DNA from: Verrucomicrobia bacterium UBA2970
GTDB taxonomy: Bacteria; Verrucomicrobiota; Verrucomicrobiia; Limisphaerales; AAA164-E04
Reading direction: 5' to 3'
NCBI GenBank assembly: GCA_002348345.1
Contig: DEAY01000300.1
Coordinates: 1-22,644 of the forward strand
DNA: 22,644 nt
Shown here: piece after piece, positions 15,647-22,644 of the stretch
How the letters are laid out: each line of letters starts with the position of its first letter
Position numbering within the stretch: the stretch's first letter is position 1
Program-made: the position numbers and the translations under genes
The notes under the pieces: model-generated
The model's input: only the letters and a program-made list of their open reading frames with translations
The model's database searches: none
What the model was told of the DNA's origin: nothing

Positions 15647-16713
15647 TGCGTTTCATCGGAGGCATCATCGAAAAGCTGCAGCGCCATCCGAAGCGGGTGG
15701 TTTTTCCAGAAGGGCACGAACCTCGCGTGTTGCAGGCCGCGCGCCAGTTTTATTCGCTTCGCCTCGGGGCGCCAATCCTGTTGGGCGACCGGACGACCAT
15801 CAAGGCGCTCGCCGCGGAATTAGGAATCAATCTCAAGGGAATCCGGGTGATCAATCCGGTGGACAGCAGCGACTTGACGAATTTTTGCGAGCGCTATGTT
15901 GAGCTTCGTCGCAGCCGGGGCATTCACATGGAAGAAGCGCGTTCGGTCATGGTGCAGCCCAATTATTTTGGTGCCATGATGATGGCGATGCATCAGGTGG
16001 ATGGATTTGTTTCGGGCACGAGTGACGTCTCCGGTTCCGTCCTTCGATCGCTTTTCCAGATTGTCAAGGTCGCGCCCCAGCAGTCCACCGCTTCCAGCTG
16101 CATGATCATGGAACTCGATGACACCCGGTTCGGCGAAGACGGAGTGTTATTCATGGCAGATTGCGGGGTCATTCCCGACCCCTCGGTTGAGCAGTTGGCT
16201 GATATCGCGGTGTCGACGGCCCAGTTGGCTCACCACCTTCGTGGGACGCGCCCTCGAGTGGCCATGCTATCCTATTCCACGAAGGGAAGTGCCACGCAGG
16301 GGGCTGTGGCGCGGATTCAGGCCGCGACGACACTCGCTCGTGAGCGGGCCCAGCGAATGGAACTGGAAGCCGATTTTGACGGGGAACTTCAGGTCGATGC
16401 CGCGTTGATTCCCGAGATCGCGGATCGAAAGGTTCCGGGAAGCCGGGTGGCAGGCCGGGCGAACGTCCTCATTTTTCCGGATCTCAATGCAGGTAATATC
16501 GCCAGTAAAATGGTCCAGTATGCCGCGCGAGCGAATGCCTATGGCCAGATTCTCCTAGGGCTGGACCGGCCTGCAGCGGATGTCTCACGGGGGTCGAATG
16601 CTCATGATGTCTTGGGGGTGGCAGCGATCGTCGGCACGCAGTCTATCGAGTACAGCAATCTTTTTCCTGGCGCTGGCGAAACCCTTCCTGGGGAAGCCGG
16701 TATGGGCGTATAA
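15646..16713 (+). CDS. pta: Phosphate acetyltransferase, catalytic (PTA_PTB) domain only
   Basis: This cytoplasmic enzyme interconverts acetyl-CoA plus phosphate with acetyl phosphate plus CoA. At 355 aa it corresponds to the short, single-domain Pta rather than the roughly 700-aa enterobacterial form. Family motifs are visible throughout: V-S-G-T-S-D-V-S-G-S-V-L-R near 122-134, M-A-D-C-G-V-I-P-D-P at 170-179, L-S-Y-S-T-K-G-S-A at 208-216, G-E-L-Q-V-D-A-A at 246-253, and F-P-D-L-N-A-G-N at 277-284, with S-R-G-S-N-A-H-D-V near the end. A phosphate butyryltransferase is possible but less likely. The next gene encodes the domain that long Pta enzymes carry at their N-terminus. No acetate kinase gene is in the window. 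Confidence 0.88.
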   Translation: MRFIGGIIEKLQRHPKRVVFPEGHEPRVLQAARQFYSLRLGAPILLGDRTTIKALAAELGINLKGIRVINPVDSSDLTNFCERYVELRRSRGIHMEEARSVMVQPNYFGAMMMAMHQVDGFVSGTSDVSGSVLRSLFQIVKVAPQQSTASSCMIMELDDTRFGEDGVLFMADCGVIPDPSVEQLADIAVSTAQLAHHLRGTRPRVAMLSYSTKGSATQGAVARIQAATTLARERAQRMELEADFDGELQVDAALIPEIADRKVPGSRVAGRANVLIFPDLNAGNIASKMVQYAARANAYGQILLGLDRPAADVSRGSNAHDVLGVAAIVGTQSIEYSNLFPGAGETLPGEAGMGV

Positions 16714-16715
16714 CC

Positions 16716-16721
16716 AGGAGG
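16716..16721 (+). promoter_or_regulatory. Shine-Dalgarno AGGAGG for the P-loop/DRTGG gene
   Basis: A full-consensus AGGAGG lies 9 nt before the ATG at 16731, just after the pta stop. It is the strongest ribosome-binding site in the window and fixes the start. Confidence 0.7.
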
Positions 16722-16730
16722 CAGGCGCGG

Positions 16731-17852
16731 ATGGTCGGAACGAAGAACACGCTGAAGAACTCCACGACGCCTCGGGTCTTTGTGGCGGCGACCCGTCAGA
16801 ACGACGGGAAGACAACGGCCTCGCTGGGCCTGATGGCAGCCATCCAGGAGTCCCACCCGCGGGTGGGCTTCATTAAGCCCATCGGGCAGCGATTTGTTGA
16901 CATTCATCGTCAAAGAATCGATGAGGACACCGTCTTGATGGATCGGGTCTACGGGCTCAACTGCCCACTCGATGAAATGAGTCCCATCGCGGTGGAGCAG
17001 GACTTTACCCGACGGTATCTCCGGACCGCGAACTACGAGGCTCTGGCCGCTCGAATTCAGCGTGCCTTTGACCGGGTGGCGTGGGAAAAGGATATCGTCC
17101 TGTGCGAAGGGACCGGGCATGCGGGAGTGGGCTCGGTGTTCGATTTGTCCAATGCCCGGGTGGCGAAGCTAATCGGAGCCAAGGTGATCATCGTGAGCCG
17201 GGGAGGAATAGGGCGTCCGATTGATGAAATTGCCTTGAACCAGGCGCTCTTCGAGAAAGAGAACGTCGAGATCATTGGCGTGATCCTGAACAAAGTGATG
17301 CCCGGCAAAGTGGATCAGGTATCGGAGTTTGCCAGAAAGGGGCTTCATCGGCGCGGGCTGGAGCTCCTGGGCGTCATACCCCATGTGCGACTTTTGTCGA
17401 GTCCGACAATGGATCTCATCCGGGAAGAATTGGCCGCGGAGCCCATGAATCGGGCGGACGCCTTTCGAAACATCGTTGACGATGTTGTCGTCGGTGCCAT
17501 GGGGGCCGAACACGCGGCCAAGCTTTTTCGTGCCGGAACCCTCCTCATCGTGCCGGGGGATCGAGAGGATCTCATCGCCTCGGTTGCGGCGGTTCGGATG
17601 GGATGTGAACCGATCAAACTTTCCGGGGTGATCTTGACGGATGATTTGCGGCCCACCCAAGCCGTGCTTCGGGTCTTGCAAGACTTGCCCTACCCCGTGC
17701 TCTTCACTCGGGAAGGAAGTTACGAGGTCGCCTCTAAGGTTCATGACCTGATAGTGAAGACTCGGCCCGACGACACCGCGAAGATCGCGCTGATTCGAGA
17801 TCTCATCCGGTCGCATGTCGATGTCAAGCGGATCCTTCAGTCGATTACCTGA
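16731..17852 (+). CDS. P-loop/DRTGG-domain protein (stand-alone equivalent of the Pta N-terminal half)
   Basis: A 373-aa cytoplasmic protein. The N-terminal part (about 14-215) is a dethiobiotin-synthetase-like P-loop domain with A-A-T-R-Q-N-D-G-K-T-T (19-29) as its nucleotide-binding loop and V-L-C-E-G-T-G-H near 123-130. The part at about 215-325 is a DRTGG-type domain containing P-G-D-R-E-D-L-I (275-282). In long Pta enzymes these two domains precede the catalytic domain and have been linked to regulation and oligomer stability. Here they are encoded separately, 17 nt after the catalytic gene. The protein probably binds or regulates Pta, but this is inference. A dethiobiotin synthase is rejected because of the DRTGG part and the missing biotin context. 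The next gene starts 42 nt downstream. Confidence 0.85.
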   Translation: MVGTKNTLKNSTTPRVFVAATRQNDGKTTASLGLMAAIQESHPRVGFIKPIGQRFVDIHRQRIDEDTVLMDRVYGLNCPLDEMSPIAVEQDFTRRYLRTANYEALAARIQRAFDRVAWEKDIVLCEGTGHAGVGSVFDLSNARVAKLIGAKVIIVSRGGIGRPIDEIALNQALFEKENVEIIGVILNKVMPGKVDQVSEFARKGLHRRGLELLGVIPHVRLLSSPTMDLIREELAAEPMNRADAFRNIVDDVVVGAMGAEHAAKLFRAGTLLIVPGDREDLIASVAAVRMGCEPIKLSGVILTDDLRPTQAVLRVLQDLPYPVLFTREGSYEVASKVHDLIVKTRPDDTAKIALIRDLIRSHVDVKRILQSIT

Positions 17853-17894
17853 CTCAAGGGTTCGGGAAACGGAATCGATTCCTTGCTCAGAACA

Positions 17895-18983
17895 ATGCTT
17901 CATCTCAACCCAAACCTCGATCAGCTTCCGGTTTATCAGCCGGGCCGCCCCGTTGAAGACGTCGCCCGCGAAAGAGGCTTTCAACTCTCCGATGTGGCCA
18001 AGCTGGCTTCCAACGAGAATCCGCTTGGTCCATCGCCGGCCGCCGTGGAGGCCATGCGGGATGCTTTAGAGGGCGTTCATCTCTATCCCGATGGCAATGC
18101 CTTTTATCTGAAGCGCCAGATCAGCGAGAGCTTTGAGATGAGCGAGCGACAAGTCATCGTGGGGAACGGGTCCAATGAACTCATCGAATTCGTGGCTCAT
18201 GCGTTGTTGGGGCCGGGAAGCAATATCGTCGTTTCTCAGTTTTGCTTCGCGATCTATCCGATCGTGGCGAACATGATGGGGGCTGAGGTGATCACGGTTC
18301 CGGCTCTTGACTATGGAGCGGATTTAGACGCTATGGCGGAAGCGGTGACCGATCAAACTCGAATCCTCTTTCTTGCCAATCCCAACAATCCAACCGGGAC
18401 CTTGGCCGATGGAGACTCGGTAATGGACTTGATCCGGTCGGTTGATGAGAACGTCTTGGTGGTGATCGATGAGGCCTACATCGAGTATTTGGAGGCACCG
18501 CAGGATTTGCTGTCACTCGTTCGAAAGGGAACGGTGCCTAATTTGCTGCTGATGCGGACGTTCTCAAAGATTCACGGACTGGCCGGACTGCGTCTGGGAT
18601 ATGGGTTCGGCAGTGAGGCCTTGATCGGCGCCCTGGAGAAGATTCGGCAGCCCTTCAACAGCAACCTCCTCGCTCAAAAAGCGGCAACGGCTGCGTTGAA
18701 GGATCGAACCCATGTGGCGTCGTCGCGGCGGCACAATCGAAAAGAACGACTCCGCTTTGAGGCCGTGTGCCGGGAGCGGGGATGGGAGATTGTGCCCTCA
18801 TTTGCAAATTTTGTTCTCATCCGGGTTGGCGATGGGAACGGGGTTTATGAGGCGCTCTTGGATCAGGGAATCATCACCCGTCCGATGGCGGGCTACCAAC
18901 TTCCAGAATGGATTCGCATCAGCATTGGGACCGAGGCGGAGAATGAACGGTGTCTCAAAGCCTTGACCGGTGTGTTGGCTTGA
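17895..18983 (+). CDS. hisC: Histidinol-phosphate aminotransferase
   Basis: A 362-aa PLP-dependent class I/II aminotransferase that converts imidazole-acetol phosphate and glutamate to histidinol phosphate in histidine biosynthesis. Visible signatures are L-A-S-N-E-N-P-L-G-P (37-46), L-Y-P-D-G (63-67), N-P-N-N-P-T-G (162-168), I-D-E-A-Y with PLP-ring Asp192, the Schiff-base Lys225 in T-F-S-K-I-H-G-L-A-G-L-R, and Arg341 in R-I-S-I-G-T, which binds the substrate carboxylate. Length and motif order fit HisC; a closely related aromatic or other aminotransferase cannot be fully excluded because no other his gene is in the window. I chose the ATG at 17895, which has a weak Shine-Dalgarno. An in-frame TTG at 17883, with GGAA 8 nt upstream, would add four residues. 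Confidence 0.88.
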   Translation: MLHLNPNLDQLPVYQPGRPVEDVARERGFQLSDVAKLASNENPLGPSPAAVEAMRDALEGVHLYPDGNAFYLKRQISESFEMSERQVIVGNGSNELIEFVAHALLGPGSNIVVSQFCFAIYPIVANMMGAEVITVPALDYGADLDAMAEAVTDQTRILFLANPNNPTGTLADGDSVMDLIRSVDENVLVVIDEAYIEYLEAPQDLLSLVRKGTVPNLLLMRTFSKIHGLAGLRLGYGFGSEALIGALEKIRQPFNSNLLAQKAATAALKDRTHVASSRRHNRKERLRFEAVCRERGWEIVPSFANFVLIRVGDGNGVYEALLDQGIITRPMAGYQLPEWIRISIGTEAENERCLKALTGVLA

Positions 18984-19013
18984 GGCGGATGATGGGTGGG
19001 AGGTCGGGGCGGC

Positions 19014-20363
19014 CTAAGGTGCCTCGGGCCGTGGTTCGGCTGCCGTTGACGAACGCCGGCGGAGGATGACTTTGTCGACCTGGTGTCCGTCCAAAGCAAC
19101 GACCTCCACTTCGAACTCCTCGATGGGAATTCGATCCCCGAGTTTTGGAAATTCCCCAAGCCGAACGGTGACCCAACCACTCGTGGTGCTGATGCCCTCT
19201 TCTTGAAGGGGCACGCCAATCATCTCCCCGAGTTCGTGAAGAGGGGTCGCTCCATCGATTTCCCAGCGGTCGATCCCCAGCGTTCGAACCAGGGGCTCTT
19301 CTTCATCGAATTCGTCTTGGATTTGTCCCACCAACTCTTCGAGGATGTTTTCGAGGGTGACCATTCCGACGATCCCGCCATACTCGTCGACGACCAGAGC
19401 AAAGTGGAGTTTTTGTTTGAGAAGGTGTTCCAAGAGCCGTTCGAGGCGAGCGGTTTCGGGCACGAAGATGAGGTCGTGGGCGATTGCCTTGAGAGCAGCC
19501 GTCTCGGTATGGGTGGGGGAGAGGCGACAGAGGTCACGGAAATGAACCAGTCCGATGGTTTGGTCCAGCTCTCCTCCCTGACAGAGCGGATAGCGGGAGT
19601 ATTCCTCTTCATCCGCCAGTTTCAAGTTGTCGGCGAATGATTTGTCCAGGTCGAGAAAGACAATCTCTTTTCGGGGACGCATCACCTCGCGGACGAGGCG
19701 GTTCCTAAGATCCATGGCATTGAGAATGATTTGACGGCCCAGCGCCGTTCCGCCATGCGACATGTGAGTGCTGGTGAGCATGAGTCGGAGTTCTTCCTCA
19801 GAGTGAGACGTGCCGTGTCCTTCGCTCGATTTGATGCCCACCCGGGTGAGCATCCAGCTCGATACATGGTTGAGCATCCAGATGAAGGGATAGGAGATCC
19901 TGTGGAACCATATGAGGGGCTGAGCGATCCAGAGCGACGTGCTGACGGGTCTCTTGATCGCCAGCATTTTGGGGGCTTGTTCGCCTGCGGTGATATGGAG
20001 GAACGTAATGGTGGTGAATCCGAAGAGGAAGGAGACGCTGTGGCGGATCTGCTCGTTTTGGATGGCCAGGCCGTCCATCAGAGGGGCCAGGAGATCCCTA
20101 AAGATGGGTTCGCCGATCCAGCCCAAGCCAAGACTTGCCAGGGTAATGCCTAATTGGCAGGCACTGAGGGAGGCATCGAGGTTGGCGAGGGCTTTGCGGG
20201 CGTGTCTGGCTCGGTTGGAGCCTCGTTTTTCGAGGCTTCTCAACTGAGAATCCCGCAACGTCACGAGGCCGAACTCAGCAGCCACGAAAAATCCATTCAA
20301 GAAGACCAGTACGATGACGGCCGCGATCTTGACGATGATAATGGCTGGCTCCGATTCGATCAT
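19014..20363 (-). CDS. CNNM/CBS/CorC-domain membrane protein (HlyC/CorC family), third of three
   Basis: A 449-aa inner-membrane protein. The CNNM (DUF21) domain spans about residues 8-180, with membrane helices near 8-28, 68-90, 107-125 and 145-170 and the family motif A-G-E-Q-A-P-K (126-132). A pair of CBS domains at about 225-345 includes V-V-D-E-Y-G-G-I-V-G (324-333), and a CorC_HlyC domain covers about 358-437. The L-G-I-T-L-A-S-L-G-L-G-W element (71-82) marks a CNNM subtype different from the two genes upstream, which carry G-N-T-L there. Family members are linked to magnesium or cobalt export and resistance; hemolysin names are historical. Its ATG lies 3 nt after the stop of the middle gene, so it is cotranscribed. 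The C-terminal tail is Arg/Pro-rich and unconserved-looking. Confidence 0.88.
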   Translation of the reverse strand: MIESEPAIIIVKIAAVIVLVFLNGFFVAAEFGLVTLRDSQLRSLEKRGSNRARHARKALANLDASLSACQLGITLASLGLGWIGEPIFRDLLAPLMDGLAIQNEQIRHSVSFLFGFTTITFLHITAGEQAPKMLAIKRPVSTSLWIAQPLIWFHRISYPFIWMLNHVSSWMLTRVGIKSSEGHGTSHSEEELRLMLTSTHMSHGGTALGRQIILNAMDLRNRLVREVMRPRKEIVFLDLDKSFADNLKLADEEEYSRYPLCQGGELDQTIGLVHFRDLCRLSPTHTETAALKAIAHDLIFVPETARLERLLEHLLKQKLHFALVVDEYGGIVGMVTLENILEELVGQIQDEFDEEEPLVRTLGIDRWEIDGATPLHELGEMIGVPLQEEGISTTSGWVTVRLGEFPKLGDRIPIEEFEVEVVALDGHQVDKVILRRRSSTAAEPRPEAP

Positions 20364-20366
20364 CTG

Positions 20367-21350
20367 TTAGAGGTCCACTTCATGGAAAACGCTTCGGAGG
20401 ATATCGGTGAGCGAGAGAACACCAAGCTCCTTGTGATCCCCATGGGTGACGACGGCGAGGCGATGACGGGTGATCTTCATTTGTTGGAGGGCCTCATCCA
20501 GAGGCATCGAATCGGGGAGCGTCAAGGCAGGCTTGCTCAGCTCTCGCAGGCGGGTGTTGGGGTTGAGGGTTGATTCGAAGAGAACTTGTTTGAGGTGAAA
20601 GATCCCTGTTGTGCAGGTGATTCCGTGGGTCTGTTGGCGAAGGAGGATCTGGGATTGGGACGTCTTCCGACAGAGTGCCTTGGCCTCGGTGATGGTGTGG
20701 TTTGGGCTAAGGGTCAGTTCCGAGTGGAAGGGCTTCATCGCCGATCGGGTTGTCTGGTTCTGAAGATCCATGACCCGAGTGATGAGGGCTCGCTCGCCGG
20801 AGGAAAAGTGGGCGGCTGACTCGTGCATGATGTGCCTGAGGTCGTCCCGGTTTTGAAAGAGCCGCTTGGTGGTACTGGATTTGGCGTCGGACGAGTGAAG
20901 CGATGTCAGGGCGGACAGGAGGCGCACCAGCGGTGACAAGACAACAAAGAACACCTCGAAGGGATAGGTCAGGAGAATCGTGAGGCGGTTAGGGAATCGA
21001 CGGACCAGCATTTTGGGTAGCAAGTCAAGGAAGGTGTAAAAGGCGAAGAACAACAGCGTCGCGATTCCCAATGTGATGCCGAGGGAGAAGGAAGCATGGT
21101 GACGGAGGGAATAGACTATCATCGCGATCCATCCGAAGTTGGCCAGGGTGTTCCCAATGAGAATGGTCCAGAGAAAGGGCTCGGGTGAATCCAGGTGTTG
21201 TTGGAGCGTTTCGGCGGCTCGGTAGCGGGAACGGGCCAGTCGGCGAATCCGGACGGGATTGAGAGCCAGGAATCCCGCCTCCATTCCGGAAAAGAGGAAG
21301 GAGCCGATGGAACAGCCCAGGAGCAGCAAGCAGGTGGAGAAGAGATCCAT
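20367..21350 (-). CDS. Short CNNM-like membrane protein with CBS remnant, second of three
   Basis: A 327-aa protein, about 100 residues shorter than its two neighbours. The CNNM part (about 1-150) has four hydrophobic segments near 3-22, 60-80, 88-110 and 125-147 and keeps I-G-N-T-L-A-N (65-71), but the usual G-E-x-x-P-K reads L-D-L-L-P-K (108-113), with Asp in place of Glu. The cytosolic part (about 190-323) looks like a weak CBS pair ending in H-R-L-A-V-V near 296-301 and G-V-L-S-L-T-D-I-L (310-318). The V-V-D-E-Y-G signature of the neighbours is replaced by V-V-T-H-G-D, and no CorC_HlyC domain follows. AAAGG lies 9 nt before the ATG, and the gene starts 5 nt after its upstream neighbour. 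It may be a regulatory or heteromeric partner of the two full-length proteins. Confidence 0.8.
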   Translation of the reverse strand: MDLFSTCLLLLGCSIGSFLFSGMEAGFLALNPVRIRRLARSRYRAAETLQQHLDSPEPFLWTILIGNTLANFGWIAMIVYSLRHHASFSLGITLGIATLLFFAFYTFLDLLPKMLVRRFPNRLTILLTYPFEVFFVVLSPLVRLLSALTSLHSSDAKSSTTKRLFQNRDDLRHIMHESAAHFSSGERALITRVMDLQNQTTRSAMKPFHSELTLSPNHTITEAKALCRKTSQSQILLRQQTHGITCTTGIFHLKQVLFESTLNPNTRLRELSKPALTLPDSMPLDEALQQMKITRHRLAVVTHGDHKELGVLSLTDILRSVFHEVDL

Positions 21351-21355
21351 AGCCC

Positions 21356-22630
21356 TTAGCCTTTGGGAAGGCCCGAGGGCAATTCTTCCACGATGAGTTC
21401 TTCGATGAGGCGGGGCCCAAGCTTTTGAATGGTGAATCGAAGGCCGTGGTAGTCCACTGACATCGCCCTTTGGGGGATGTAGCCGATCAGGGTTGCCACC
21501 AGTCCTCCCATCGTGTCGATTTCACTCACACTTCCGATGCGGGGAGCTTCCTTCGCGAAGTCGGTGATCGAGGTCAGACCGTGAACGCGCCAGCGTCCGG
21601 GTGCAAGGGGTTCGATCCTGGCCGGTTCATGGGTGGGAGAGTCGAAAAGCGGGCCCATGATCTCTTCCAGGATATCTTCCACCGTGACCACCCCCGCGGT
21701 CTCGCCATACTCGTCAAGGACCACCGCCAGTCGCTGTCTCTGTTTCTGGAAGCTGATGAAGAGATTCCAGAGATTCATCGATTCGGGGATGTAGGTCGGC
21801 ATTTCCATGAGCGAGTCGATGTCCCCGTCAGGATTGAGGATGAGGTTTTGCGCATTGAGCACTCCAACAATTTGCTGGGTGTCGTCGTTTTGGAGCAGGA
21901 GTCGGGTGTGGCGAGCCTTGATGGCGGCTTCGAGCAGGGTCGAGGTGGGATCGTGAAACGCGACCGTGGCGAGTTGCGTCCGCGGGGTCATGATCTCGCC
22001 GACAGACTTTTGATCCAGTGAGATGATCTCGAGAATAATCTCTTTCTCCTCCTCGTCGAGGCTACCGGTTTGAGCGCCTAACTCGACGAGCTCCTGGTAA
22101 TCTTCATCGGTGGGTTGGGTTTGGGGTTTGAGCGATGATGGAATCAGTGCACTGAGGATGTGATCGTTGACTCGCTGGGCGATTTGGTGAACGGGACGAA
22201 GAAAGGGTTGGAGGATCGCCGTGGGTTTGAGCAGTGATTTCGCAAAGCGCTCGGGGCGGCGTCCGGCAATTGTTTTTGGAACGACTTCACAACCCATTAG
22301 GAGCAGGAACCCGACTCCGGCAAGGGTAGCCCCCGCTGGCCACGTACCTCGAAGCACCATGAGAACGGCGACCCCGCCGATGGCGGCGTGCATCAAGGTG
22401 TTGCCCAGGACGAGGGTCGCCAACAAGTCTTCTGGCTTGGACCGCAATTGATCGAGGAAGGGCTCGAGGCGAGGGGACTGTTCCGCCAGGCGGTTGGTCT
22501 GCCAGGGAGAGAGCGAGAAGAGCGATGATTCCGCAAGCGCGAAGACAACGCTCAGCGACGAGGCCGCAGTGATGAGCAGAAGCGCTGTGAGGGTTGTGAG
22601 CAAGTCGTTGGGGGCAGAAAGGGCTTCCAC
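21356..22630 (-). CDS. CNNM/CBS/CorC-domain membrane protein (HlyC/CorC family), first of three
   Basis: A 424-aa inner-membrane protein with the full domain set. The CNNM domain is at about 10-165 (helices near 10-33, 68-92, 100-118, 133-150), with L-G-N-T-L-M (75-80) and C-E-V-V-P-K (114-119) in place of the usual G-E-x-x-P-K. CBS domains span about 208-325, including L-D-E-Y-G-E-T-A-G-V-V (305-315) and V-E-D-I-L-E-E-I (317-324). A CorC_HlyC domain covers about 337-415, including the I-D-T-M-G-G-L-V element. Probable role is divalent-cation export or homeostasis. The start is GTG; an in-frame stop lies just upstream (22634-22636 on this strand), so no longer start is possible and the gene is complete. 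It is probably the first gene of the three-gene transcript; its promoter lies outside the window. Confidence 0.87.
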   Translation of the reverse strand: MEALSAPNDLLTTLTALLLITAASSLSVVFALAESSLFSLSPWQTNRLAEQSPRLEPFLDQLRSKPEDLLATLVLGNTLMHAAIGGVAVLMVLRGTWPAGATLAGVGFLLLMGCEVVPKTIAGRRPERFAKSLLKPTAILQPFLRPVHQIAQRVNDHILSALIPSSLKPQTQPTDEDYQELVELGAQTGSLDEEEKEIILEIISLDQKSVGEIMTPRTQLATVAFHDPTSTLLEAAIKARHTRLLLQNDDTQQIVGVLNAQNLILNPDGDIDSLMEMPTYIPESMNLWNLFISFQKQRQRLAVVLDEYGETAGVVTVEDILEEIMGPLFDSPTHEPARIEPLAPGRWRVHGLTSITDFAKEAPRIGSVSEIDTMGGLVATLIGYIPQRAMSVDYHGLRFTIQKLGPRLIEELIVEELPSGLPKG

Positions 22631-22644
22631 CTCTTAGAGGAGCG

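Noticed and set aside
15646..17852. Idea that the two pta-related genes are one gene broken by a frameshift or sequencing error
   Set aside because: The catalytic domain comes first and the N-terminal-type domains second, each with its own start and ribosome-binding site, so joining frames would not give the normal long Pta order.
17871..17882. Perfect 12-bp palindrome GGAATCGATTCC just upstream of hisC
   Set aside because: Considered as an operator, but about five 12-bp perfect palindromes are expected by chance in a window this size, and there is no second copy or nearby regulator to support it.
17169..17984. Minus-strand open frame (271 codons) opposite the DRTGG-protein gene and the hisC start
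   Set aside because: Antisense to two well-supported genes, and the product has no recognisable features.
1..22644. Search for CRISPR arrays, tRNA/rRNA genes, insertion sequences, attachment sites and defence genes
   Set aside because: No regularly spaced repeats, no transposase or integrase motifs, no tRNA-like cloverleaf in the short gaps, and no nuclease, helicase or toxin-antitoxin gene were recognised by reading.

Overview
The window (about 60% GC by eye) looks like ordinary chromosome from a Verrucomicrobiota bacterium, or less likely a Planctomycetota one. This is inference from gene content: secreted PQQ-like beta-propeller proteins starting with a W-P-x-(W/F)-x-G-P signature, large secreted esterase/peptidase-like alpha/beta hydrolases, a GT-C-like membrane protein with TPRs, and a phosphotransacetylase split into two genes. 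No rRNA, tRNA, CRISPR array, transposase, integrase or phage gene was seen. Genes are packed tightly: no gene-free stretch exceeds 300 bases, and the two longest gaps are about 190-200 bases.

Layout. (1) 1-2201, plus strand: the 3' part of a DNA polymerase III delta-subunit gene, overlapping by 4 nt a STAS-domain protein gene, then methylthioadenosine phosphorylase. (2) 2264-3079, minus strand: a MOSC-domain protein whose 5' end abuts or overlaps that of the next gene. (3) 3078-10968, plus strand: five closely spaced genes that look like one operon: propeller, 779-aa double-domain hydrolase, second propeller, 667-aa S9-like hydrolase, and a cytoplasmic ABC ATPase. (4) 11023-12381, minus strand: a third propeller protein. 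(5) 12579-15452, plus strand: a large polytopic membrane protein with TPRs. (6) 15646-18983, plus strand: catalytic phosphotransacetylase, a separate P-loop/DRTGG protein equivalent to the N-terminal half of long Pta enzymes, and histidinol-phosphate aminotransferase. (7) 19014-22630, minus strand: three consecutive CNNM/CorC-type membrane proteins only 3-5 nt apart.

How the parts may work together. Regions 1, 6 and 7 hold housekeeping functions: replication clamp loading, methionine salvage, acetyl-phosphate/acetyl-CoA exchange, histidine synthesis and probable divalent-cation handling. Region 3 is the most distinctive. It alternates exported propeller and exported hydrolase twice, which suggests a cell-envelope or extracellular degradation or scaffolding function of unknown substrate. 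In the 779-aa hydrolase the first hydrolase-like half has Gly where the nucleophile should be, while the second half keeps a full set of catalytic residues. I do not see a defence system or a clearly new machine. The best candidates for follow-up are the propeller-hydrolase operon, the split and reordered Pta pair, and the CNNM triplet with a divergent middle member.
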